NCBI RefSeq assembly: GCF_003576455.2
Contig: NZ_CP032869.1
Location: 7,068,001 to 7,132,000, forward strand
Origin: Mucilaginibacter celer
GTDB taxonomy: Bacteria > Bacteroidota > Bacteroidia > Sphingobacteriales > Sphingobacteriaceae
Length of the DNA: 64,000 bases
Reading direction: 5' to 3'
A model generated the notes under the pieces. It saw nothing but the letters and a program-made list of their open reading frames with translations, searched no databases and had not been told where the DNA came from. Of the stretch, positions 1-7,407 are shown piece after piece. The translations under genes were made by a program, and so were the position numbers. Within the stretch, counting starts at the first letter, position 1. Each line of letters starts with the position of its first letter.

Positions 1-1
1 G

Positions 2-76
2 GTTGAAAACGGTGGGGTTTATAATGGTAACCTGAGCATGCAGCAAGGCGAGGCGCAGAAGCAGTTGCAGGCGTAG
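2..76 (+). CDS. 3' end of an unidentified protein (partial)
   Basis: A frame open from the window edge gives 24 residues and stops at TAG 74-76. The visible tail is Asn/Gly-rich and then Gln-rich (ending GEAQKQLQA). This is too little to assign a family. It is followed 34 nt later by the UPF0175 gene. Confidence 0.5.
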   Translation, partial: VENGGVYNGNLSMQQGEAQKQLQA

Positions 77-110
77 GGTTTTGTAACCGTTTGTTTGCTA
101 TCTTTATGAT

Positions 111-344
111 ATGGCAAATATGATATTAAATGTACCGGAAACTCTTGCCCAAGAGCATGATGAAACAGTGCGTTTTATCGCTGCCAAATTATATGAAGCG
201 GGGAAATTATCATTAGGCGAGGCCGCGGAAATGTGTAGTATCGATAAAATAGATTTTCCAGCGATATTGAACGAGTTTAAAGTAAATTATATCCAGTATA
301 GTTACGAAGATATAATGGCAGAAATTGCCCCATCCAATACATGA
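111..344 (+). CDS. UPF0175 family protein (antitoxin-like, 77 aa)
   Basis: The central motif KLYEAGKLSLGEAAEMC, followed by a short helical tail, is typical of the UPF0175 family. That family is predicted to be a small helix-turn-helix antitoxin and usually sits directly upstream of a PIN-domain (DUF3368) toxin. Here the stop codon TGA overlaps an ATG (ATGA, 341-344), the normal coupling in such pairs, but the following frame is only 52 codons and runs into an intergenic repeat. The protein therefore appears to be an orphan. Family assignment is by motif; the antitoxin role is inferred from the family. Confidence 0.75.
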   Translation: MANMILNVPETLAQEHDETVRFIAAKLYEAGKLSLGEAAEMCSIDKIDFPAILNEFKVNYIQYSYEDIMAEIAPSNT

Positions 345-499
345 GTGGGATACTGTTTGGTTTTTCTTTTGTTGATACATCGTCTTTAAAAGAAGTGGTG
401 ATTACGAGGCACCTACAGAGCCTTTTTCCTAACTATCCGTATTGCTATAAACACGTTACTCCTACGGAGTACTATAATTTGCGTTACCACACCCCATAG
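341..499 (+). pseudogene. possible remnant of the PIN/DUF3368 toxin partner
   Basis: This 52-codon frame starts within the stop codon of the UPF0175 gene (ATGA overlap). Its first residues include VDTSSL, which resembles the SDTSxL start of DUF3368 PIN proteins. From about codon 20 onward the frame is made of a hairpin-rich intergenic repeat, so the toxin would have lost more than two thirds of its length. It could equally be a chance frame; the link to DUF3368 rests on position and a few residues only. Confidence 0.3.
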
Positions 500-560
500 G
501 GGTGCCGTATTTATAGCAATATTTCTTATCCGGGTTTCCGGCTCCATAGGAGCCCCGTGT
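395..560. repeat. intergenic element with three tight hairpins inside an 11-bp inverted repeat
   Basis: This fills most of the 308-bp gap before ahcY. Three hairpins with 3-nt loops follow each other: ACTCC-TAC-GGAGT at 458-470, CACCCC-ATA-GGGGTG at 490-504 and GGCTCC-ATA-GGAGCC at 540-554. The first two lie between exact 11-bp inverted arms at 441-451 and 510-520 (ATTGCTATAAA and its complement). A weaker hairpin (AGGC...GCCT) lies near 406-422. No coding capacity is convincing. It looks like a mobile or dispersed palindromic repeat. Confidence 0.75.
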
Positions 561-621
561 GTTAAAAGCGATCTGCCTCACACGTTAAAACCAAACATTT
601 CATTTTCACAAGGATATAAGT

Positions 622-629
622 TAACTTTG
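622..629 (+). promoter_or_regulatory. -7 box of ahcY
   Basis: TAACTTTG matches the Bacteroidota consensus TAnnTTTG and lies 23 nt before the ahcY start codon. No clear -33 TTTG is visible at the expected spacing. Confidence 0.6.
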
Positions 630-652
630 CAGTCTCAAAAATAAAAATTGAT

Positions 653-1969
653 ATGTCATCAGTAGAAACTGCATTCGTTAAATACAAAGTAAAAGATCTG
701 TCGCTGGCAGAGTGGGGACGTAAAGAGATTGAACTGGCTGAGGCTGAGATGCCTGGCTTAATGGCTTTACGTAAGGAATACGGCCCTACGCAGCCGCTTA
801 AAGGCGCAAGGATTGCCGGCTGTTTACACATGACCATCCAAACCGCTGTATTAATTGAAACCCTTACAGCCCTTGGCGCCGAAGTTACCTGGTCTTCATG
901 CAACATTTTCTCTACCCAGGATCATGCCGCCGCCGCTATCGCTGCTGCCGGTATCTCTGTTTATGCCTGGAAGGGTATGAATGCCGAAGAGTTTGACTGG
1001 TGCATTGAACAAACTTTATTTTTTGGCGAAGACCGCCAGCCGCTTAACATGATTCTTGACGATGGTGGCGATTTAACCAACATGGTACTGGATAAATACC
1101 CTGAACTTATTGGCAATATCAAGGGCTTATCTGAAGAAACCACTACCGGCGTACACCGTTTATACGAGCGCATGAAAGCAGGTACCCTGCCAATGCCGGC
1201 TATTAACGTGAACGACTCGGTTACCAAATCGAAATTTGATAACAAATACGGTTGCCGCGAATCACTGGTTGACGCTATCCGTCGCGCAACCGACGTAATG
1301 ATGGCCGGTAAAGTAGCCGTAGTTTGCGGTTATGGCGACGTAGGTAAAGGTTCGGCCGATTCATTGCGCAACTCCGGCGTACGTGTTATCGTTACCGAGA
1401 TCGACCCGATCTGTGCCCTGCAGGCTGCAATGGAAGGTTTTGAAGTTAAAAAATTAAGCACAGCCATTGCCGAGGCTGATATTGTTGTTACTGCTACCGG
1501 TAACAAAAACATCGTGCGTGAGCAACACTTCCGTGCTTTGAAAGATAAAGCTATCGTTTGTAACATCGGTCACTTTGATAACGAAATTGACATGGCCTGG
1601 TTAAACGGCGCTTATGGCGATACTAAAGTAGAGATCAAACCACAGGTTGATAAATATACCATTGAAGGTAAAGACGTTATTGTATTAGCCGAAGGCCGTT
1701 TGGTTAACTTAGGTTGTGCAACCGGTCACCCAAGCTTTGTAATGAGTAACTCGTTCACCAACCAAACTTTAGCCCAGTTGGAACTTTGGACTAACAGCGC
1801 TGCTTACAAAAACGAAGTTTATACCCTGCCAAAACACCTTGATGAGAAAGTAGCCCGTTTACACCTTGCCAAAATTGGTGTTGAACTGGAAGTACTGGAT
1901 CAGGATCAGGCTGAATACATAGGCGTAACTGTTGATGGTCCGTTTAAACCGGAGTACTACCGTTATTAA
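653..1969 (+). CDS. ahcY: adenosylhomocysteinase
   Basis: S-adenosyl-L-homocysteine hydrolase cleaves SAH, the by-product of SAM-dependent methylation, to adenosine and homocysteine using tightly bound NAD in the cytoplasm. The 438-residue product has the usual full length. The NAD-binding loop GYGDVGKG lies at residues 226-233, and the substrate-site segments HMTIQTAVLIETL and NDSVTKSKFDNKYG are intact. The C-terminus ends in the conserved KPEYYRY. The gene stands alone with its own -7 box and a strong terminator, so it is probably monocistronic. Confidence 0.98.
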   Translation: MSSVETAFVKYKVKDLSLAEWGRKEIELAEAEMPGLMALRKEYGPTQPLKGARIAGCLHMTIQTAVLIETLTALGAEVTWSSCNIFSTQDHAAAAIAAAGISVYAWKGMNAEEFDWCIEQTLFFGEDRQPLNMILDDGGDLTNMVLDKYPELIGNIKGLSEETTTGVHRLYERMKAGTLPMPAINVNDSVTKSKFDNKYGCRESLVDAIRRATDVMMAGKVAVVCGYGDVGKGSADSLRNSGVRVIVTEIDPICALQAAMEGFEVKKLSTAIAEADIVVTATGNKNIVREQHFRALKDKAIVCNIGHFDNEIDMAWLNGAYGDTKVEIKPQVDKYTIEGKDVIVLAEGRLVNLGCATGHPSFVMSNSFTNQTLAQLELWTNSAAYKNEVYTLPKHLDEKVARLHLAKIGVELEVLDQDQAEYIGVTVDGPFKPEYYRY

Positions 1970-1976
1970 TCTTTTA

Positions 1977-2004
1977 GGTTAAAGGATAAAGGCGAAAGCT
2001 GAAA
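1977..2004 (+). repeat. short phased heptamer array after ahcY
   Basis: Four heptamers follow in exact 7-nt phase: GGTTAAA, GGATAAA, GGCGAAA and GCTGAAA, seven bases after the ahcY stop codon. They belong to the same GGNNAAA family as the 31-copy array at 25768-25984. Confidence 0.7.
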
Positions 2005-2018
2005 GGTTTTTGTTTGAA

Positions 2019-2051
2019 AGGCATGGTTTTTTTGACCCATGCCTTTTTTTA
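2019..2051 (+). terminator. intrinsic terminator of ahcY
   Basis: An exact 8-bp stem (AGGCATGG / CCATGCCT, 2019-2026 and 2037-2044) is followed directly by a run of seven T. Confidence 0.85.
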
Positions 2052-2103
2052 TTTTGTCGATTTGATGTTTAAATTAGTTTGGATTTTATTTTATCAGTAA
2101 GAT

Positions 2104-2388
2104 ATGATTGTTGCAATCGTCATTATGCTTTTTGTATGCCTGGTGCTTTCGCGCTATGCATTGGCTGTGAATACGAAGTTTTGGAAGCTTTTGATGATCA
2201 ACTTAGCTGTACTGATATTTTATAATGTAATTATTGGGGGATGTGTATTATTGTTTTGGCGGGGAGAGGAAGGAATAATTCCTGTTTTTTTTGATTTATT
2301 AATTACAGCGATACACTTATTGGTTTTGCTCGTTATGATCATAACTAATGCGGTAAAACGTCAAAAAAAAGGTAATCTGGTTAGTTGA
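2104..2388 (+). CDS. small integral membrane protein, function unknown (94 aa)
   Basis: The protein is almost wholly hydrophobic, with three predicted membrane segments at about residues 2-20, 29-52 and 60-82 and a short basic tail (KRQKKGN). I recognise no family. It stands alone between the ahcY terminator and a convergent minus-strand operon. There is no obvious SD or -7 box, so the start is the first ATG of the frame. Confidence 0.5.
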   Translation: MIVAIVIMLFVCLVLSRYALAVNTKFWKLLMINLAVLIFYNVIIGGCVLLFWRGEEGIIPVFFDLLITAIHLLVLLVMIITNAVKRQKKGNLVS

Positions 2389-2524
2389 TTCAGTCTCATC
2401 TTGCATAAGTCTTGCGCCAAAGAGGCAAAAACTCATAAGGTATCCATGCGCGGCCGGCTGCACAAGACTTAAGCCAGGGGCCGCTGCAACTGCTATCCAC
2501 AAACCCAAAACTGTCTACTCAAAA

Positions 2525-3523
2525 TCACGGCGCTTCGCTAAATTCCTCATCCACGCTCTCCCGCAAATCATATAGCAGCCATTGTTTACCGGCTATTGAT
2601 CGTGTTTTTGATTGGAGTAGTTTGATGAAATCATTAACCCCGACCGGCTCATTGCCATTGCCGTGTATTAATACAATACTGCCGTTTTGCGGTTGCTGCC
2701 CTTTAGCCAGCCAGGCATCGGTACCAACCGGGATCAAACCAAAATTGGTAACCTGGTATACCAGTTGCTGATCAGACACCAAACCCGGAAACCTGAAAAA
2801 TACCGATGGCAGCAAGCCGTTTCGCAGCATAGCTTTCTCCGTCTCCAGTACCTCATAATTGATATCCGTTCCCGGTTCAAGCAAAAAGTTTTCTTTAAGC
2901 GGAGCCTTCAAACTTACCCGGTGATTGTAGGAGTGGTTGATCCAGGTGATATAAATTTCGTGGTTGGCCTGCATTTGTTTCAGCCAGGCCAGATCCTGCG
3001 GGTGCTGGCGCATCCAGATACCCGTTACCGAAAGTGCTATTGGTACCGGTCGCTCTACCTTTTTAAATTCGGTGAAGATATCGGTAAAAATGCGTTTATC
3101 TAAAGGCCGGTGCGAAGGGCAAAGATCGGCCGTGAGGCTGATACCGGTTTGTTTGGGGACACCACTTTCTATTCCCGCGTCCTGGATACTTATAGATTGT
3201 TTTTCGGCTTTGCTAAGGGCTTTAACATAAGGTGTACTTTTAAAAAAATCGCGCGCCTGCTCCATACTCATCGGCTTGATCTGGTAAAAGCTGCTTTCGT
3301 TTATTTTGGTCTCCAGCGTTTGCGGGTTTACCATCAGCAGGTAATTGCGACCTTCGTTATCAAAGCGGCGAAGGACCATCCAATCCTGCGGGTAGTTATG
3401 CGCCCAGCCGTAAAATGCTTTGTAGTTTTCTATTTTGCGGTAGATGGTTTGCGGAAAAGCATCACCGCAAAAAACTATCAGGATAAAAAGCAGGAGATAT
3501 AATTTAGGCAGATGCTTGTTCAT
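2525..3523 (-). CDS. secreted polysaccharide-deacetylase-like protein
   Basis: The 332-residue protein begins with a signal peptide (about residues 1-24, ending DAFPQ). It keeps NodB/polysaccharide-deacetylase landmarks in order: motif 1 region ISLTADLCPS, motif 2 HSYNH and motif 3 RFPG. These fold into a metal-dependent barrel that removes acetyl groups from glycans. Motif 1 is altered: classical enzymes have TFDD, here TADL, so the second aspartate, a metal ligand, is missing. It may be inactive or use a different site. Its start overlaps the end of the upstream membrane-protein gene by 20 nt, so the two are probably cotranscribed and translationally coupled. Confidence 0.75.
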   Translation of the reverse strand: MNKHLPKLYLLLFILIVFCGDAFPQTIYRKIENYKAFYGWAHNYPQDWMVLRRFDNEGRNYLLMVNPQTLETKINESSFYQIKPMSMEQARDFFKSTPYVKALSKAEKQSISIQDAGIESGVPKQTGISLTADLCPSHRPLDKRIFTDIFTEFKKVERPVPIALSVTGIWMRQHPQDLAWLKQMQANHEIYITWINHSYNHRVSLKAPLKENFLLEPGTDINYEVLETEKAMLRNGLLPSVFFRFPGLVSDQQLVYQVTNFGLIPVGTDAWLAKGQQPQNGSIVLIHGNGNEPVGVNDFIKLLQSKTRSIAGKQWLLYDLRESVDEEFSEAP

Positions 3524-4043
3524 GGGTGTTAGTTTTCCAGTTTTTACCGGTTTGGGTACTGCTGATCACTAATATTAACATAAAAATAACTATAGGAATA
3601 AACATGTAGCTGTCAAAATGAAGATGTGCTACAGGTGTTTTTGGATATTCATGCCCGCCAAGTGCCGAAAGGGGAGGGTATATGGTCCACCCTTTGGCAT
3701 TTGCATCCAACGTTTGCTCAAAAAGCAAAATCATCCGGTATATCTTTATCAGCATAATAATCAGCAAAAAATTGCTTGCTATTGTAATAACATTGACTGC
3801 TTTGTTTTTATAACGTTTAACAACAGCGCGGATAAAATAGATCAGCGTACTTAAAAGAGAAAAAGTACTCAATACCAACAGTTGCCCGGGAGACGCGGAC
3901 ATAACAAAATAAGTATCGTGCAGGTTGATATCAAGTGTCATATTACCATGAACTGCTCCGAATAATACCGGCCAGCAAAAAAACGAAAGCAGGTATATGG
4001 CAACAAGTATGGCCAATTCAATTATAATTTGTTTAGGTTTCAT
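3504..4043 (-). CDS. small membrane protein with cytochrome-oxidase-subunit-I-like motifs
   Basis: The 179-residue protein has about four membrane segments. Two short stretches echo heme-copper oxidase subunit I: DINLHDTYFV (oxidase HDTYYVV region) at about residues 38-47 and GWTIYPPLS (oxidase GWTVYPPLS) at about 118-126. In the real oxidase the protein is about three times longer and the two motifs occur in the opposite order, and the other heme-ligand histidines are absent here. I infer a reduced relative or mimic rather than an enzyme. It precedes the deacetylase-like gene with a 20-nt overlap. A near-consensus -7 box (TAACTTTA) lies a few bases upstream of the start. Confidence 0.6.
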   Translation of the reverse strand: MKPKQIIIELAILVAIYLLSFFCWPVLFGAVHGNMTLDINLHDTYFVMSASPGQLLVLSTFSLLSTLIYFIRAVVKRYKNKAVNVITIASNFLLIIMLIKIYRMILLFEQTLDANAKGWTIYPPLSALGGHEYPKTPVAHLHFDSYMFIPIVIFMLILVISSTQTGKNWKTNTHEQASA

Positions 4044-4086
4044 GCTCTAAAGTTAAATATATCGGACAATTTATTTAAATGATGCC

Positions 4087-4094
4087 TAACTTTG
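4087..4094 (+). promoter_or_regulatory. -7 box of pdxJ, very close to the start codon
   Basis: TAACTTTG is an exact TAnnTTTG match and ends four bases before the pdxJ ATG at 4099. Transcription from it would begin at or next to the start codon, predicting a leaderless or nearly leaderless message. Confidence 0.6.
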
Positions 4095-4098
4095 ATGC

Positions 4099-4830
4099 AT
4101 GACCCGTCTATCTGTCAATATCAATAAAATAGCCACTTTGCGTAACAGCCGCGGTGGTAATAACCCCGATCTGATCCAGGTTGCCAAAGATTGCGAACGT
4201 TTCGGTGCCCAGGGCATTACCGTGCATCCAAGGCCCGACGAGCGCCACATTCGTTACAACGACGTTTTCGAACTTAAAAAAATAGTTACCACCGAGTTTA
4301 ATATAGAAGGCAATTGCCAGGAGCAAAAATTTATTGACCTGGTGCTGGCCAATAAACCCGAACAGGTTACGCTGGTGCCTGATGTGTTGGGCCAGATCAC
4401 CTCAAATCACGGTTGGGATACCATCACCAACTATCATTATTTAAAAGATATGATAGCGGTGTTTAAAGAAGCCGGCATCCGGGTATCAATATTTGTTGAT
4501 CCTATCCCCGCCATGGTTGAAGGCGCCGCCAAAACCGGTACCGACCGCGTTGAACTTTATACCGAAGGTTACGCCACGCACTTTCCGCAAGGTAAAGAAC
4601 TGGCTATAGCACCTTACATTGAAGCCGCAAAGGTTGCACAGCAAGCCGGACTTGGCCTTAACGCCGGGCACGATTTGGATTTGCATAACCTTAAATATTT
4701 TGCCCAAAATATCCCCGGTTTATTAGAGGTTAGCATCGGCCATGCATTGGTTAGCGATGCTTTATACTACGGTTTAGAGAATACCATCCAGATGTACCTG
4801 CGCCAGCTTGTGCTAACGGATAATGCTTAA
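4099..4830 (+). CDS. pdxJ: pyridoxine 5'-phosphate synthase
   Basis: PdxJ condenses 1-deoxy-D-xylulose 5-phosphate with 3-amino-2-oxopropyl phosphate to pyridoxine 5'-phosphate, the last ring-forming step of the DXP-dependent vitamin B6 pathway. The protein has the normal length (243 aa). It starts with the conserved RLSVNINKIATLRNSRGG and contains the active-site segments HPRPDERHIR and GLNAGHDLD. Its 3' end overlaps the 3' end of the convergent secreted-protein gene by 18 bp. Confidence 0.97.
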   Translation: MTRLSVNINKIATLRNSRGGNNPDLIQVAKDCERFGAQGITVHPRPDERHIRYNDVFELKKIVTTEFNIEGNCQEQKFIDLVLANKPEQVTLVPDVLGQITSNHGWDTITNYHYLKDMIAVFKEAGIRVSIFVDPIPAMVEGAAKTGTDRVELYTEGYATHFPQGKELAIAPYIEAAKVAQQAGLGLNAGHDLDLHNLKYFAQNIPGLLEVSIGHALVSDALYYGLENTIQMYLRQLVLTDNA

Positions 4831-7176
4831 GTTACCCGAAAGAATGCCGCAGCTGCTGTTAAGGTTAATGATGTAATAATAGGTGCCGGATGGCAGTTCG
4901 TGGCCGTTTTGTGTGCCGTTAAACGGATGGTCGTAACCTTTCGAATCAAACACCAGTTGCCCGTAGCGGTTAAATATTTTAACGGTAGCCGCTATGTAAT
5001 TTTCAATACCGGGGATCTGCCAGTAATCGTTTACACCATCGGCGTTTGGCGTTATGGTGTTAGCGATATATAAATTTGAAAGGCCAACACTTACATCAAC
5101 CTTGCTGCGGGCACTTTCGCAACCATCGGTAACGCGGCTTATGTAGTAACTTCGCCCTGCGGTAACCGTAATTTTAAATTTTCCTGAAGGTTGTTCGGCC
5201 AGGGGCGTTGCAGCAGCTTCGGTATCGTACAATCGGTAAACCGAACCTTCAACCGGGTTGTTTACCGGGATAAAAGCAACACCGGGACTGCAAAGCTGAA
5301 AATTGCTTACCGTCGGCGGATCGATAACTATATCCTCGTTAGTTAAAGTAACAGGTCCGTAATTGGGTATGGTGCAATTATCAAGCATCACGCTGAGGGT
5401 GTAATCTCCGGCTGGTTGCCCGGAAAGGTTAATATCGTGACCAACAATAGTACCGGCGGCATTGGTCCAGGTTAGGGGAGGATTTCCGGTACTGTTACTG
5501 AGGTAAATTCCTGTAATACTGCCATTGTTATTACCACAGGTGGCATTAGTTTTTTTAAGGCCCGAAAGGTCAAAAGCCGGAGTTTCATCGGTTAGGGTAA
5601 AAGCATCCGTTTGGGCATAGCACGATCCGCTGCTGCATTTGGCATAATAAGTACCCGGCCCGGCATTTAAAGTTGGTCCGCTTCCGGCCAATTGGTTATT
5701 GCTGTCGTACCAGTTAATGGTGGTAACATTTTTTAGGTTTTTTAAAGTGATGGAGCCATTTTGTTTACCACAGGTGGGGCGCTTGATATCCACATCCTGC
5801 AGGTTTGATGATACCACAGGTTGAGTAAATTCGGACGAGTTATTATTTAGCGTGGCATTAGCAACCAGCTTAAGCGCACTTAAATTGCCTGTTATTTTCC
5901 AGTTACCTGCCGCATCGGCCATAACCGTCTGGAGGTATTGAACAGGGTTGCATACAGGGCAATCGGTATTGTCATTGTAAATATAAATTGCTGCACCAGG
6001 CGAGGCCGTTCCCGAAAATTCGGTATTGTTGTTAACCGCTACATGTATATCAGGTATAGCCGTTCCGTCCGAAATTTTGTAGGGTACTTTACTGCAGCTG
6101 ATACTGTTTTTTTTGATGGTGATATTGGTTGAATGGATAGAGCTCATCGCTCCGCCATCATTGATAAAAGTATTTATTTCGGCCGGATTATCGCTCCCGA
6201 CAAGTCCGTTGCTGCTATCGGTAATCGAAATAAGCGAGTTATCGCGCAGCGGGCTTTGCCTGTTGCCGGTAAAACTGAAATTATGAGCATCTATAAACAA
6301 AAATAACGATGCGCAAAAGTCATTGTTGCTCACCTTAAATCCGTTTCCCTGAAACCGGAATGTACTGGAAGCTCCCGGCGCGCGGCTGTCTTGCCCGTCA
6401 ACATCGATAGAAAGCGAGTTGTTGATAAACTGATAGCTATCACCGTAAACTTCAATGTTTTTGGCGATATAGTTGCGTTCGCCAGGTGTTGATCCGCCTA
6501 TAACAGAATTGTTGGCATTGATATAAATTGATGAACCGGATTCGTAAACCACTGTACCCGATTCGTCGTACGACAGGAAGTTGGAACTGATTTTTACATT
6601 TTCGTTATACCTGTTACCTGTTGCCAGATCCCGCACGCCATAAATGCTGTAAATATTATCGGCCAAAACATTCCCTTTTCCGGGAGCCCCGATGGTGATG
6701 TCTGAACTCTCGTAAACACCTATCGCCGTAAAAAAAAGCATGCCGTTAAAGTTTTTAAGCGAAGCATTAAACCCCTTGATTGCCAGGCCATAGATCTCCA
6801 CTTTTTTAACCCCATCCAATATAAGTCCACCCGGCAAAATACCCGGCGAATCGAAATTAATATCGGCAATGAGGTTTACTTTTGCATCGCTCCGGCCCAG
6901 TTTGGTGCCGGGCTGCGTTGTACCATCAATAATTACATTCGAGCTTACGTTTGGAAGCTGGGTAAGCAGGATAATGGTGCGCGAGGCAAGATCTGTACCC
7001 GGAAGATTAAAATTGATCACGTCCTGGGTTGCATCACCATTAGCGGCAGCTTTGGTAAGCGCTTCGTGTAAGGTACCGGGCCCGCTATCGGCATTGCTGG
7101 TAACGGTAAAAACCGCCGGCCTTGCCTGCAGGCTATGCAATACTAACAAAGCAAACAGAAACAGCCTGTATTTCAT
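4813..7176 (-). CDS. secreted beta-helix protein with type IX (type B) C-terminal sorting domain
   Basis: The 787-residue protein has an N-terminal signal peptide (about 1-18). An N-terminal half rich in Asn/Ser/Gly turns (about 20-370) begins with the TVTSNADSGPGTLHEAL signature of secreted right-handed beta-helix proteins. The middle holds Cys-containing repeats of the kind KRPTCGKQNGSIT and NATCGNNNGSITG. The last ~85 residues (TITPNADGVNDYW...IFNRYGQLVF...LPSGTYYYII) are a gliding-motility-associated, CHU_C-type domain that directs export through the type IX system to the cell surface. An adhesin or surface-glycan role is inferred; no catalytic domain is visible. Confidence 0.85.
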   Translation of the reverse strand: MKYRLFLFALLVLHSLQARPAVFTVTSNADSGPGTLHEALTKAAANGDATQDVINFNLPGTDLASRTIILLTQLPNVSSNVIIDGTTQPGTKLGRSDAKVNLIADINFDSPGILPGGLILDGVKKVEIYGLAIKGFNASLKNFNGMLFFTAIGVYESSDITIGAPGKGNVLADNIYSIYGVRDLATGNRYNENVKISSNFLSYDESGTVVYESGSSIYINANNSVIGGSTPGERNYIAKNIEVYGDSYQFINNSLSIDVDGQDSRAPGASSTFRFQGNGFKVSNNDFCASLFLFIDAHNFSFTGNRQSPLRDNSLISITDSSNGLVGSDNPAEINTFINDGGAMSSIHSTNITIKKNSISCSKVPYKISDGTAIPDIHVAVNNNTEFSGTASPGAAIYIYNDNTDCPVCNPVQYLQTVMADAAGNWKITGNLSALKLVANATLNNNSSEFTQPVVSSNLQDVDIKRPTCGKQNGSITLKNLKNVTTINWYDSNNQLAGSGPTLNAGPGTYYAKCSSGSCYAQTDAFTLTDETPAFDLSGLKKTNATCGNNNGSITGIYLSNSTGNPPLTWTNAAGTIVGHDINLSGQPAGDYTLSVMLDNCTIPNYGPVTLTNEDIVIDPPTVSNFQLCSPGVAFIPVNNPVEGSVYRLYDTEAAATPLAEQPSGKFKITVTAGRSYYISRVTDGCESARSKVDVSVGLSNLYIANTITPNADGVNDYWQIPGIENYIAATVKIFNRYGQLVFDSKGYDHPFNGTQNGHELPSGTYYYIINLNSSCGILSGNLSIIR

Positions 7177-7348
7177 GGACGTTTTTTGACGTAAATAAGT
7201 TTATAATTGATAGGAAAAGCTTGTTTTTTACCTGCCGGTTTTAAACTGCGCAGCAGCAAGTTACGTTTTTATCGGTATTTGTTTGGGTAAGGAGAATCTA
7301 AAACATATTTTTTACTTGTAAATACACTGTCAATATCATATTACCCAA

Positions 7349-7379
7349 TTGTTACTGATGTTGTAAAAGCGTACCTTTG
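7349..7379 (+). promoter_or_regulatory. gcvP promoter
   Basis: TTG at 7349-7351 is separated by 20 nt from TACCTTTG at 7372-7379, fitting the Bacteroidota -33/-7 arrangement. The leader to the gcvP ATG is about 25 nt, too short for a glycine riboswitch. Confidence 0.65.
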
Positions 7380-7407
7380 CGCTAAATTTAAGAGGGACGA
7401 CTATTTC

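Noticed and set aside
2687..3103. 138-residue plus-strand frame in the deacetylase-like gene
   Set aside because: It is fully inside a gene with clear motifs on the other strand and has no family signature.
7320..7407. Glycine riboswitch before gcvP
   Set aside because: The predicted leader after the -7 box is only about 25 nt and shows no aptamer-like pairing.
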